From: an uncultured Steroidobacter sp.
GTDB taxonomy: Bacteria > Pseudomonadota > Gammaproteobacteria > Steroidobacterales > Steroidobacteraceae
Assembly (NCBI GenBank): GCA_937864115.1
Contig: CALMII010000060.1
Span: 27,325-91,324 of the forward strand
Direction of reading: 5' to 3'
Length of the DNA stretch: 64,000 bases
A program made the translations under genes and the position numbers. Under the pieces are notes generated by a model, which saw nothing but the letters and a program-made list of their open reading frames with translations, was not told the origin of the DNA and did not search any database. Within the stretch, counting starts at the first letter, position 1; the number at the start of each line of letters is the position of its first letter. Shown here piece by piece: positions 27,492 to 35,498 of the stretch.

Positions 27492-29966
27492 TCAGAAGAT
27501 CGGATCGTCACTACTTTGTTCGCTCGCACCGGCACCATTCGACAAACCGTCGCCGCCTTCCGATGCGGCCGGCAGATGGCCTGCCATGAAGGTCTCGAAG
27601 ATCGCGTCCGGTTCGCCGGGCCGCGCTGCCAGACCCGTATCGGCGGAAACACGCATCGTCACGAGACCCGGCGGTGGCACGCGCCGCTGCTGCGGTACTC
27701 CCTGCAACGCCTCGTGCATGAAATAGATCCACATCGGCAGCGCCGTGCGGCTGCCTTCTTCGCCGGGCCCCAGCGATCGTTCCTGATCGAAGCCGACCCA
27801 CGCGGTCCCCACGAGCGACGGCGTGAAGCCGCAGAACCAGGCATCGCGGCGATCGTTGGTGGTGCCGGTCTTGCCGGCGAGATCGTCGCGCTTCAACTGC
27901 ATCGCGCGTACGGCCGTGCCGCGGCGGACCACGTCGGCCATCATGTCGACCATCAGGTAGTCGTTCTGCGGCGAGATCGAGACGGGAGCAATCGCCTTCT
28001 CCGGCAGGTAACTCAGACTGCCCCAGTTGCGTTCATCGACGGTCGGCGGCGGCGGTGCGCCCTCCGGCACGTTGATGACTTCCGTCGCTGCGTCGGCAGG
28101 CTGCTCGACGCATTCGCGACAGACGATCCGCGGTTGCGACTCGAACACCCTGTTGCCATCCGGCCCGATGATGCGATCGATGTAGTACGAGCCGACCCGA
28201 TAGCCGCCGTTGGCGAAGATCGCGTAGGCGCTCGCCATCTCCAGCGGCGACACCTGCGCCGTGCCGAGCGCGAGCGTCAGGTTGCGCGGCAGGTTCTGCT
28301 CCGGAAAGCCAAAGCGCTCGATGTACTGGGTCGTGTAGGCGGGTCCCAGCGCATGCATCACGCGGATCGACACCAGATTGCGCGAACGGACGAGTGCTTC
28401 GCGCAGCCGCATGGGGCCGCGGAATTCGCGCGAGTTGTTCTGCGGCCGCCAGACCGTTTCCAGCGACGGATCTTCGATCACCAGCGGCGCGTCGTTCACG
28501 ACGCTGGCCGGCGTGAAGCCGCGATCCAGCGCGGCTGAATACAGGAAGGGCTTGAACGCCGAACCCGGTTGACGCTTCGCCTGGACGGCGCGATTGAAAT
28601 TGCTGGCGAAGTAATCGAAACCGCCGACCAGCGCCGTGATCGCGCCGTCCTGCGGATCCATCGCCACGAACGCGCCCTGGGCTTCCGGCACCTGCACCAT
28701 GCGCCAGTTGCCGGAACGTTCCTGCGCGACGTACACGACATCGCCCACGGAGAGGATGTCCGCGGCGCGCTGCAACGGCGGTCCGACGCTGCCGTCCGCG
28801 AGCGGCGCCCGCGCCCAGCTCAGTCCGCTCCAGGGCAGATTGATGCGTCCGTGAACTTTCGACCAGGCGACGGCGCTGCGGTCTTCGACGGCACGAATGA
28901 GCGCAGGCTCGAGTCCGCCGCGCAGCGGAAACTCATAGAGCAGTCGCGACCAGTCGGACTCCGATGACTGCGCCGGTACCGTGACCCGGCTAACCGGGCC
29001 CCGATAGCCGTGGCGCGAATCGTATTCGACCAGCGCGGCGCGCACGGCACGTACGGCTGCGGATTGCAGGCGACTGTCGAGTGTCGTGATCGCTTCGTAG
29101 CCCGCGGTGTAGGCGTCGGTGCCCAGGCGGTTGTAGAGATCGGCGCGCACCATCTCCGCGATGTACGGCGCGTCGACTTCCACGGCGGGTCCGTGCAAGC
29201 GCGATTCGACCTGCGAGTTGTCGGCGGCGCGCTGTTCGTCCGCGGTGATGAAGTTCTTCTCGCGCATGCGTCGCAGCACGTAGCTGCGGCGATGCTTGGC
29301 GAGTTCGGGATTCGCAACCGGATTGTCGCGCGAGGGCAGGCGGAACGTGCCTGCGATCAACGCCAGCTCCGGCAACGACAGCTGATCGATGGTCTTGCCG
29401 AAATACACCTCGGACGCTGCGCCGACGCCGTAGGCGCGCTGGCCGAGAAACATCTTGTTCATGTACAGCGTCAGGATTTCCTGCTTGCTGAACTGCTGTT
29501 CGATGCGCAGCGTGAGAAAGATTTCCTGCAATTTGCGGCGATAGCTTTTCTCGGGACTGAGAAAGATGCCGCGCGTGAGCTGCATGGTGATGGTGCTGCC
29601 GCCTTCGCCCTTTTCGCCCGACATCAGGTGACGCACGATCGCGCGCGCCAGTCCTGGATAGTCCACGCCGCTGTGCTGGAAGAAGCGATCGTCTTCGGCG
29701 GCCAGCACGGCATTGACGAGCTGCTTCGGCAGCGCTTCGAACGAAAGCGGAATGCGCCGCTGTTCGCCGAACTGCGCGATCAGCTTGCCGTCGCGGCTGT
29801 AAACGCGCAGCGGCACCTGCAGACGGATGTCGCGAATCGCTGCGACGTCCGGCAAGGCCGGCTCCAGATATTGATAGGCACCACAGAGCCCGAGCGTGAG
29901 ACCGCCGATGAGCACGACGATCGTTGCCAGGGCGAAACGCAACCAGGCCGGAAGGTAATGTCGCAT
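27492..29966 (-). CDS. mrcA: Penicillin-binding protein 1A
   Basis: 824 residues, a bifunctional class A PBP that polymerises and crosslinks peptidoglycan. One N-terminal membrane helix is followed by the glycosyltransferase domain (AAEDDRFFQHSGVDYPG, GGSTITMQLTR), an OB-like insertion, then the transpeptidase with SxxK as SAFK (in PGSAFKPFLYS), SRN in RSRNLVS and KTGTT in AGKTGTTNDRRDAWF. It is divergent from the pil operon, the arrangement seen in Pseudomonas and Xanthomonas. Confidence 0.96.
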   Translation of the reverse strand: MRHYLPAWLRFALATIVVLIGGLTLGLCGAYQYLEPALPDVAAIRDIRLQVPLRVYSRDGKLIAQFGEQRRIPLSFEALPKQLVNAVLAAEDDRFFQHSGVDYPGLARAIVRHLMSGEKGEGGSTITMQLTRGIFLSPEKSYRRKLQEIFLTLRIEQQFSKQEILTLYMNKMFLGQRAYGVGAASEVYFGKTIDQLSLPELALIAGTFRLPSRDNPVANPELAKHRRSYVLRRMREKNFITADEQRAADNSQVESRLHGPAVEVDAPYIAEMVRADLYNRLGTDAYTAGYEAITTLDSRLQSAAVRAVRAALVEYDSRHGYRGPVSRVTVPAQSSESDWSRLLYEFPLRGGLEPALIRAVEDRSAVAWSKVHGRINLPWSGLSWARAPLADGSVGPPLQRAADILSVGDVVYVAQERSGNWRMVQVPEAQGAFVAMDPQDGAITALVGGFDYFASNFNRAVQAKRQPGSAFKPFLYSAALDRGFTPASVVNDAPLVIEDPSLETVWRPQNNSREFRGPMRLREALVRSRNLVSIRVMHALGPAYTTQYIERFGFPEQNLPRNLTLALGTAQVSPLEMASAYAIFANGGYRVGSYYIDRIIGPDGNRVFESQPRIVCRECVEQPADAATEVINVPEGAPPPPTVDERNWGSLSYLPEKAIAPVSISPQNDYLMVDMMADVVRRGTAVRAMQLKRDDLAGKTGTTNDRRDAWFCGFTPSLVGTAWVGFDQERSLGPGEEGSRTALPMWIYFMHEALQGVPQQRRVPPPGLVTMRVSADTGLAARPGEPDAIFETFMAGHLPAASEGGDGLSNGAGASEQSSDDPIF

Positions 29967-30431
29967 CACAACAAATGAACCTAAGTCCTTGCTTTAAAAA
30001 ATGCCGGTATGCAATAGTAGCCGCGAATTTACGTGGGCAAACTCATCGAAAGGTGAGGACGCAAAGCTTCCGGTCTACGGGTGGATCCTCCTGAAGGAGG
30101 GGATGTCCAGGACAGCGGGGTCGCCGGCGGAATGATAGGGGCATCGAAAAAACGCTGTCCTGTCGTGACCTGCCGTACGCATGAGGTCACTGGCCGATCC
30201 ATGCGCACTCCAAGTCATTGATCCGGCAATTGCGTTCTCCCACAGCCCAATAATTGACTTAACAAAGGCTGAGCTGGAGCGACGCGGCACGCCGGTTTCC
30301 GAAATCGCCTCGATGGTATTTCGTGAGACTCCTCACATTCAACTTAACAAGCAGCTGTATATATTTGCGCCTCGTATTTAGTGCTGATCTCAGATAATCC
30401 CCTAAGTATCTGACGAACAAAGGGAAATAGC
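29967..30431. other. Intergenic leader between mrcA and pilM
   Basis: 465 bp. It holds a cyclic-di-GMP riboswitch (30019-30131) and then about 300 bp of untranslated leader before pilM. A 66-codon frame at 30181-30381 has no ribosome site and is not called. The mrcA promoter must lie at the left end. Confidence 0.65.
30019..30131 (+). ncRNA. Class I cyclic-di-GMP riboswitch (GEMM-I)
   Basis: The conserved GEMM core is plain: GGGCAAAC at 30035, the P2 hairpin CTCATC-GAAA-GGTGAG with its GNRA loop, then GACGCAAAGC, TTCCGG, a longer than usual P3 arm with TCCTCCTGAAGGAGGGGA, and closing AGCGGGGTCGCC. The element reads on the plus strand towards pilMNOPQ and should bind cyclic-di-GMP. Sequence just after it (30153-30162) can pair with part of the aptamer (30108-30117), a plausible switching hairpin. 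Confidence 0.9.
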
Positions 30432-31493
30432 GTGCTTTTTTCAGCCAAATCCCGACCGGTGCTGGGACTGGATATCACCACCTCGTCGGTCAAGCTGATC
30501 GAGATCAGCATGAGCGGCGGCCAGTATCGGGTGGAATCCTATGCCGCCGAGCCGACGCCGCCGAACTCCATCAATGAGAAAGCCATCGTCGACGCCAATG
30601 CCGTCGGCGACGCCATCAAGCGTGCCGTGAAGCGTTCGGGCGCGCGCGCCAAGGACGCAGCCGTCGCCATCAGCGGCGACGCGGCCATCACCAAGGTCAT
30701 CCAGATGCCTCGCACCCTGAGCGAGAACGAACTGGAAGGCCAGGTGGAAATGCAGGCCGACCAGTACATCCCGTTCCCCATGGAGGAAGTGAGCTTCGAC
30801 TACGAAGTCATCGGCCCCTCCGAAAAAGATCCCGAAATGCTCGATGTGCTGCTCGTGGCGACCCGCAGCGAAAACGTCGAACAGCGCGTGGCCGCCTGTG
30901 CGGCGGCGGGTCTGACGGCCCGCATCGTCGACGTCGAAGCCTTCGCGCTCGAAAATGCCTGCCGGCTGCTGACGCACCAGATGCCCGATGGCGGTCTCGG
31001 TCGCGTGCTGGCAGTCGTCGACTTCGGCGCCAGCAGCACCACCTTCAGCGTGCTGCGCGATCTCAAGGTCATCTACACGCGCGACTTCGCCTTCGGCGGC
31101 CAGCAGCTCACGGAAGAAGTGATGCGCACCTACGGCCTCAGCATGGAAGAAGCCGGTCGCGCCAAGAAAGAAGGCGGACTGCCCGGCAACTACGAAACCG
31201 AAGTGCTCGGTCCGTTCATCGACGACATGTGCCAGCAGGTCAGCCGCTCGCTGCAGTTCTTCCTGGCGTCCGGCGCCGGTCGCGAACAGCCCGAGCAGAT
31301 CCTGATCTGCGGCGGCTGCGCCAACATCCCGGGCGCCGCCGAAATGATTCAGAGCCGCGTGGGCATCGAAGCCCTGCGCGGCGATCCGCTGGGCCAGATG
31401 AAGGTCAGTCAGAAGGCCAAGGCCCAGTCGGTGAAAAAGGATGCGACTGCCTTGCTGACGGCGTGCGGTCTGGCGTTACGGAGTTTCGACTGA
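30432..31493 (+). CDS. pilM: Type IV pilus inner-membrane platform protein PilM
   Basis: 353 residues, a cytoplasmic actin-like ATPase-fold protein that binds the N-terminus of PilN. Signatures are GLDITTSSVKLIE near the start, the actin-like phosphate loops and VVDFGASSTTFSV, and LICGGCANIPGA near the end. The GTG start at 30432 follows AGGGAAA by 4-5 bases. It is the first gene of pilMNOPQ and lies under the riboswitch leader. Confidence 0.96.
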   Translation: MLFSAKSRPVLGLDITTSSVKLIEISMSGGQYRVESYAAEPTPPNSINEKAIVDANAVGDAIKRAVKRSGARAKDAAVAISGDAAITKVIQMPRTLSENELEGQVEMQADQYIPFPMEEVSFDYEVIGPSEKDPEMLDVLLVATRSENVEQRVAACAAAGLTARIVDVEAFALENACRLLTHQMPDGGLGRVLAVVDFGASSTTFSVLRDLKVIYTRDFAFGGQQLTEEVMRTYGLSMEEAGRAKKEGGLPGNYETEVLGPFIDDMCQQVSRSLQFFLASGAGREQPEQILICGGCANIPGAAEMIQSRVGIEALRGDPLGQMKVSQKAKAQSVKKDATALLTACGLALRSFD

Positions 31494-31494
31494 T

Positions 31495-32076
31495 ATGCCA
31501 AGAATCAATCTCGTCCCGTGGCGCGAAGCCGAGCGCAAGCAGAAGCGCCAGGAATTCGGCGTCGGTGCCGTTGGCGCACTCGTGCTGGCCGGCGCCATCG
31601 CGTTTGCAGTGAATCTGCAGATGAGTTCAGCGATCGGCGCACAGAACGAACGCAACCAGTATCTGAAGGATGAAACCGCGAAGCTCGACAAGCAGATCGC
31701 CGAGATCCTGGAACTGGACCAGGAGAAGCAGCGCCTCGTCGCGCGCATGCAGGTGATCGAGCAGCTCGAGCGCAGTCGCGCCGAGGTCGTGCATCTGTTC
31801 GATCAGCTGGTGCGTACGCTGCCGGACGGTATCTATCTCACCTCGATCAAACAAACCGATCGCAAGGTGCAACTCAGAGGTATTGCCCAGTCCAGTTCGC
31901 GCGTCTCGAACTACATGCGCAACATCGATGCCTCCGAATGGATGGCCGATCCGTCGCTGGACATTCTCGAAACGAAAGGTGGCACTGCAACAGGTTCGGA
32001 TTTCACGCTGAACGCGACGCAGGAAAATCCGAATCTGAAGGCGGCCGCGGGCGGAGCCGCACAGGGAGCCCACTGA
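31495..32076 (+). CDS. pilN: Type IV pilus assembly protein PilN
   Basis: 193 residues. The cytoplasmic N-terminal motif PRINLVPWREAERKQKRQEF is the PilM-binding INLLPWR sequence. One membrane helix and a coiled coil (LDKQIAEILELDQEKQRLVARM) follow, then a ferredoxin-like periplasmic domain. It starts two bases after pilM and its stop overlaps the pilO start (TGATG). Confidence 0.95.
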   Translation: MPRINLVPWREAERKQKRQEFGVGAVGALVLAGAIAFAVNLQMSSAIGAQNERNQYLKDETAKLDKQIAEILELDQEKQRLVARMQVIEQLERSRAEVVHLFDQLVRTLPDGIYLTSIKQTDRKVQLRGIAQSSSRVSNYMRNIDASEWMADPSLDILETKGGTATGSDFTLNATQENPNLKAAAGGAAQGAH

Positions 32077-32732
32077 TGAGCAATCTCCTGGAAGATCTTC
32101 GCAATCTCGATCCGAACGATGTCGGTCGCTGGCCCGCGGCTTTCCGCTTCGGCGCCATCGGACTGATCTTCGTGATCGGCGCCTGCGCAATGGTGTACTT
32201 CCTGGCCTGGAAGCCCAACAAGCCGGATCTCGACGCGGCGCGCGCCGAGGAAATCTCGCTGCTGGAAACCTTCACCACCAAGGCGCGCAAGGCGGCCAAT
32301 CTCGATGCCTACAAGGCGCAGCTGCAGGAAATCGAACGGTCCTTCGGCGCTATGCTGCGCAAGCTGCCGAACAAGACCGAAGTGCCCAACCTGCTGACCG
32401 ACATCTCGCAGCAGGGCGCAGGCGCCGGTCTCGACCAGAAGCTGTTCCAGCCGAACGCCCAGGTAAACAAGGATTTCTACGCCGAACTGCCCATCAAGAT
32501 GCGGCTGACCGGCAGCTTCCATTCGATCGGCGCATTCGTCAGCGGCATCGCGGCATTGCCGCGCATCGTGACGCTGCACGATGTCGAGATCACGCCCCTG
32601 TCCAAGGATGCGCGCGGCGGTGTCGATCAGCTGCAGCTGGATGTGGTTGCAAAGACTTACCGCTACCTGGACGACGACGAGCAGACCGCAGCGCAGCCCC
32701 GCGCGAATCAGCGCCCGCGTCCGAACGGTTAA
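32076..32732 (+). CDS. pilO: Type IV pilus assembly protein PilO
   Basis: 218 residues: a short cytoplasmic N-terminus, one membrane helix (FGAIGLIFVIGACAMVYFLAW), a coiled coil and a periplasmic ferredoxin-like domain (NKDFYAELPIKMRLTGSFHSIGAFV). It pairs with PilN in the alignment subcomplex. The ATG overlaps the pilN stop by one base, suggesting translational coupling. Confidence 0.95.
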   Translation: MSNLLEDLRNLDPNDVGRWPAAFRFGAIGLIFVIGACAMVYFLAWKPNKPDLDAARAEEISLLETFTTKARKAANLDAYKAQLQEIERSFGAMLRKLPNKTEVPNLLTDISQQGAGAGLDQKLFQPNAQVNKDFYAELPIKMRLTGSFHSIGAFVSGIAALPRIVTLHDVEITPLSKDARGGVDQLQLDVVAKTYRYLDDDEQTAAQPRANQRPRPNG

Positions 32733-32762
32733 CGATCAAGGAACCAAGGCGTCACCCATCCC

Positions 32763-33269
32763 ATGATCCAGAGCAAGCTACCCATCGCCGCGCTGGTCCT
32801 GCTGTGTCTGAGCGGATGCTCGGGCGGCATGGACGAGTTGCAGCAGAAAGTCGCCGAGATCAAGAGCCGGCCAGGCGAACGCATCGAGCCGCTGCCCGAG
32901 ATCAAGCCGTACGAAACCTATGCCTACAACGCGAGCAGCCTGCGTTCGCCGTTCGTGCAGAGCGCGCCTTCGGGCAGCGACGTCGCGAACGCGATCCGCC
33001 CGGATTCGAAGCGTCCGCGCGAGTTCCTCGAACAGTTCCCCATCGACAGCATGAAGATGGTCGGCACGCTCGCCCTGCAGGGCAAGAACTATGGCTTGGT
33101 GCAGGGCAAGGACGGTCTGGTCCACCGCGTGCTTCCCGGCAGCTACGTGGGACAGAACGACGGGCGCGTCATCAGCATCACGCCCACCAGAATCTCAGTG
33201 ATTGAAATCGTGCCCGACGGCGTCGGCGGGTACATCGAGCGGCCGGCTGCGCTGGCGCTTACCGAATGA
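32763..33269 (+). CDS. pilP: Type IV pilus lipoprotein PilP
   Basis: 168 residues with lipobox LSGC and a beta-domain (MKMVGTLALQGKNYGLVQGKDGLVHRV) that binds the secretin PilQ, linking it to PilN/PilO. The stop codon region overlaps an ATG of the pilQ frame by four bases. Confidence 0.95.
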   Translation: MIQSKLPIAALVLLCLSGCSGGMDELQQKVAEIKSRPGERIEPLPEIKPYETYAYNASSLRSPFVQSAPSGSDVANAIRPDSKRPREFLEQFPIDSMKMVGTLALQGKNYGLVQGKDGLVHRVLPGSYVGQNDGRVISITPTRISVIEIVPDGVGGYIERPAALALTE

Positions 33270-33289
33270 GTCTCAGGGAGAAACCAAGA

Positions 33290-35446
33290 ATGTCGTCGTC
33301 ATTTTCGATCCAGCCCGTCGCCATGGCATCGTTGCGGCGGTTCGCGGTCATGTTCCTGGGGCTCCTTGCCGCGCACACCGCGCTCGCGCAGGGCTCGAAT
33401 CGCCTCGAGGACATCCGCGCCAACGTCACGGCCGGCAACAAGGTCGAACTGACGCTGCGGCTCAGCGACACCGCGCCGCAGCCGCTGACATTCACGGTCG
33501 ACAACCCGGCGCGCATCGCGCTGGACCTGCCGGATACGTCGGTCGCCATGACTTCGCGTCGCATCGACGTGAAACAGGGCGCGCTGGACACCGTCAACGT
33601 CGCCGAGGCCAATGGCCGTACGCGCGTCGTGCTGAATGTCGACAGCCTGGTGCCCTACGAGACGCGGCTGCAGGGCAACTCGATCATCGTTACGCTCGGC
33701 GCAGGCCGCAGCGGCTCCGTCAGTGCGGAACCGAGTGCCGTCGCGGCGTCGTCGCCCCGCTCGTCGGCAGCACCGGTGTCGGGCATCCGTTCCGTCAACA
33801 ACATCGACTTTCGTCGCGGCAGCGATGGCTCGGGCCGCGTGATCGTCGAGCTGACCGACGCCAAGGTGCCTGCGGATCTGCGCCAGGAAGGCGGCCGCAT
33901 CGTCGTCAACTTCGCCAAGACCACCTTGCCCGAGTCGCTGATGCAGCGTCTCGACGTGGTCGATTTCGCCACGCCCGTCAACTCGGTCGACGCCATGCGC
34001 GTCGGCGACGGCACGCGTCTGGTCATTGCGGCGACGGGCGATTACGAGCAGCTCGCCTACCAGTCGGACAATGTCTACACGATCGAGGTCAAGCCGGTCG
34101 TCAAGCTGCCGCCCGAACTCCAGGACAAGAAGGAATACACGGGCGAGCGTCTGACCCTGAATTTCCAGGACATCGAAACCCGCGCCGTGCTGCAGCTCCT
34201 TGCTGACACGAGCGGCCAGAACATGGTCATTGCCGACACCGTGGGCGGCAACGTCACGCTGCGCTTGCAGAACGTGCCTTGGGATCAGGCTCTCGACGTG
34301 GTCATGCGCAACAAGGGCCTGGACATGCGCAAGGAAGGCAACGTGATGCTGATCGGCCCGGCGGCGGAAATTGCCGCTCGCGAGAAGCAGTTGCTCGCCG
34401 CACGCAAGGAAGTGCAGGAACTCGCGCCGCTGCGCAGCGAATTCCTGCAGGTGAACTACGCCAAGGCGGCGGATCTGGCCTCGCTGATCAAGTCGGGCAA
34501 CAACAATTCGCTGCTGTCGTCGCGCGGCAGCGTGGCGATCGACGAGCGCACCAACACGCTCCTGCTGCAGGACACTTCGGATCGTCTCGCCGACATCCGT
34601 CGCCTGGTGGCCACGCTGGATATTCCGGTGCGCCAGGTTCGTATCGAAGCCCGCATCGTGATCGTCAGCGACGACTTCAGCCGCGAGCTGGGCGTGCGGT
34701 TTGGCGTCAATGCCACGACTACCAACGTGGGTGGCAGCGACGGTCAGGGTTTCGTGAGCAATCGCGGCCTGGATGCACCGGATACGGCGGTGTTGTTCCC
34801 TGGTGCGAATGATCCGCGAGGCGGTCTCGAAATCGGCGAGGCAATTGATCGCTATATGGTGAACCTGCCCGCGGCCAATCCGGCCGGCGCACTGGCGTTG
34901 ACCTTCCTCGATTCCGACTTCATCGTCGACCTCGAACTGTCGGCAGCCCAGGCCGAAGGCCGCGGCGAGATCGTGTCGCAGCCGACGCTCGTGACGGCGA
35001 ACCAGCGCGAAGCATCGATCGAGCAGGGTGTGGAAATTCCGTATCAGGAGTCTTCATCCAGCGGCGCAACGACCACGAGCTTCAAGAAGGCAGTGCTCAG
35101 TCTGAAGGTGACGCCGCAGATCACTCCGGACAACCGGGTAATTCTCGACCTCGTCGTCGCAAAGGACAGTGTGGGTCAGGTCGTACCGAGCGCCACGGGT
35201 GGATTCGTCCCGAGCATCGATACTCGTGAGATTGCAACGCAGGTGCTGGTGAACGATGGCCAGACCGTCGTGCTGGGCGGCATTCTCGAAACAGAGCGTC
35301 GCGATGCCGAACAAAAAGTACCGTTCCTGGGCGACCTTCCGGGAGTTGGTCACCTGTTCAAGTCGACCACCAAGACCGACAACAAGGACGAACTGCTGAT
35401 CTTCGTGACGCCGCGCATTCTGCGCGAAGGCAGCAATCTGTATTGA
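33290..35446 (+). CDS. pilQ: Type IV pilus outer-membrane secretin PilQ
   Basis: About 718 residues. The signal peptide ends near HTALAQG, followed by AMIN domains that bind peptidoglycan, an N0/N1 region (LNFQDIETRAVLQLLADTSGQNMV) and the secretin pore domain with VPFLGDLPGVGHLFKS near the end. The start at 33290 is preferred because AGGGAGA lies 8 bases upstream; an earlier in-frame ATG at 33266 overlaps pilP. It forms the channel through which the pilus exits. Confidence 0.95.
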   Translation: MSSSFSIQPVAMASLRRFAVMFLGLLAAHTALAQGSNRLEDIRANVTAGNKVELTLRLSDTAPQPLTFTVDNPARIALDLPDTSVAMTSRRIDVKQGALDTVNVAEANGRTRVVLNVDSLVPYETRLQGNSIIVTLGAGRSGSVSAEPSAVAASSPRSSAAPVSGIRSVNNIDFRRGSDGSGRVIVELTDAKVPADLRQEGGRIVVNFAKTTLPESLMQRLDVVDFATPVNSVDAMRVGDGTRLVIAATGDYEQLAYQSDNVYTIEVKPVVKLPPELQDKKEYTGERLTLNFQDIETRAVLQLLADTSGQNMVIADTVGGNVTLRLQNVPWDQALDVVMRNKGLDMRKEGNVMLIGPAAEIAAREKQLLAARKEVQELAPLRSEFLQVNYAKAADLASLIKSGNNNSLLSSRGSVAIDERTNTLLLQDTSDRLADIRRLVATLDIPVRQVRIEARIVIVSDDFSRELGVRFGVNATTTNVGGSDGQGFVSNRGLDAPDTAVLFPGANDPRGGLEIGEAIDRYMVNLPAANPAGALALTFLDSDFIVDLELSAAQAEGRGEIVSQPTLVTANQREASIEQGVEIPYQESSSSGATTTSFKKAVLSLKVTPQITPDNRVILDLVVAKDSVGQVVPSATGGFVPSIDTREIATQVLVNDGQTVVLGGILETERRDAEQKVPFLGDLPGVGHLFKSTTKTDNKDELLIFVTPRILREGSNLY

Positions 35447-35498
35447 TCGCCTGACGGGAAGATCACCTCAAGAACATCCATAGAGAGTGGAACTCAAA

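Noticed and set aside
30181..30381. 66-codon frame between the riboswitch and pilM
   Set aside because: No ribosome site, no family resemblance; more likely untranslated leader.
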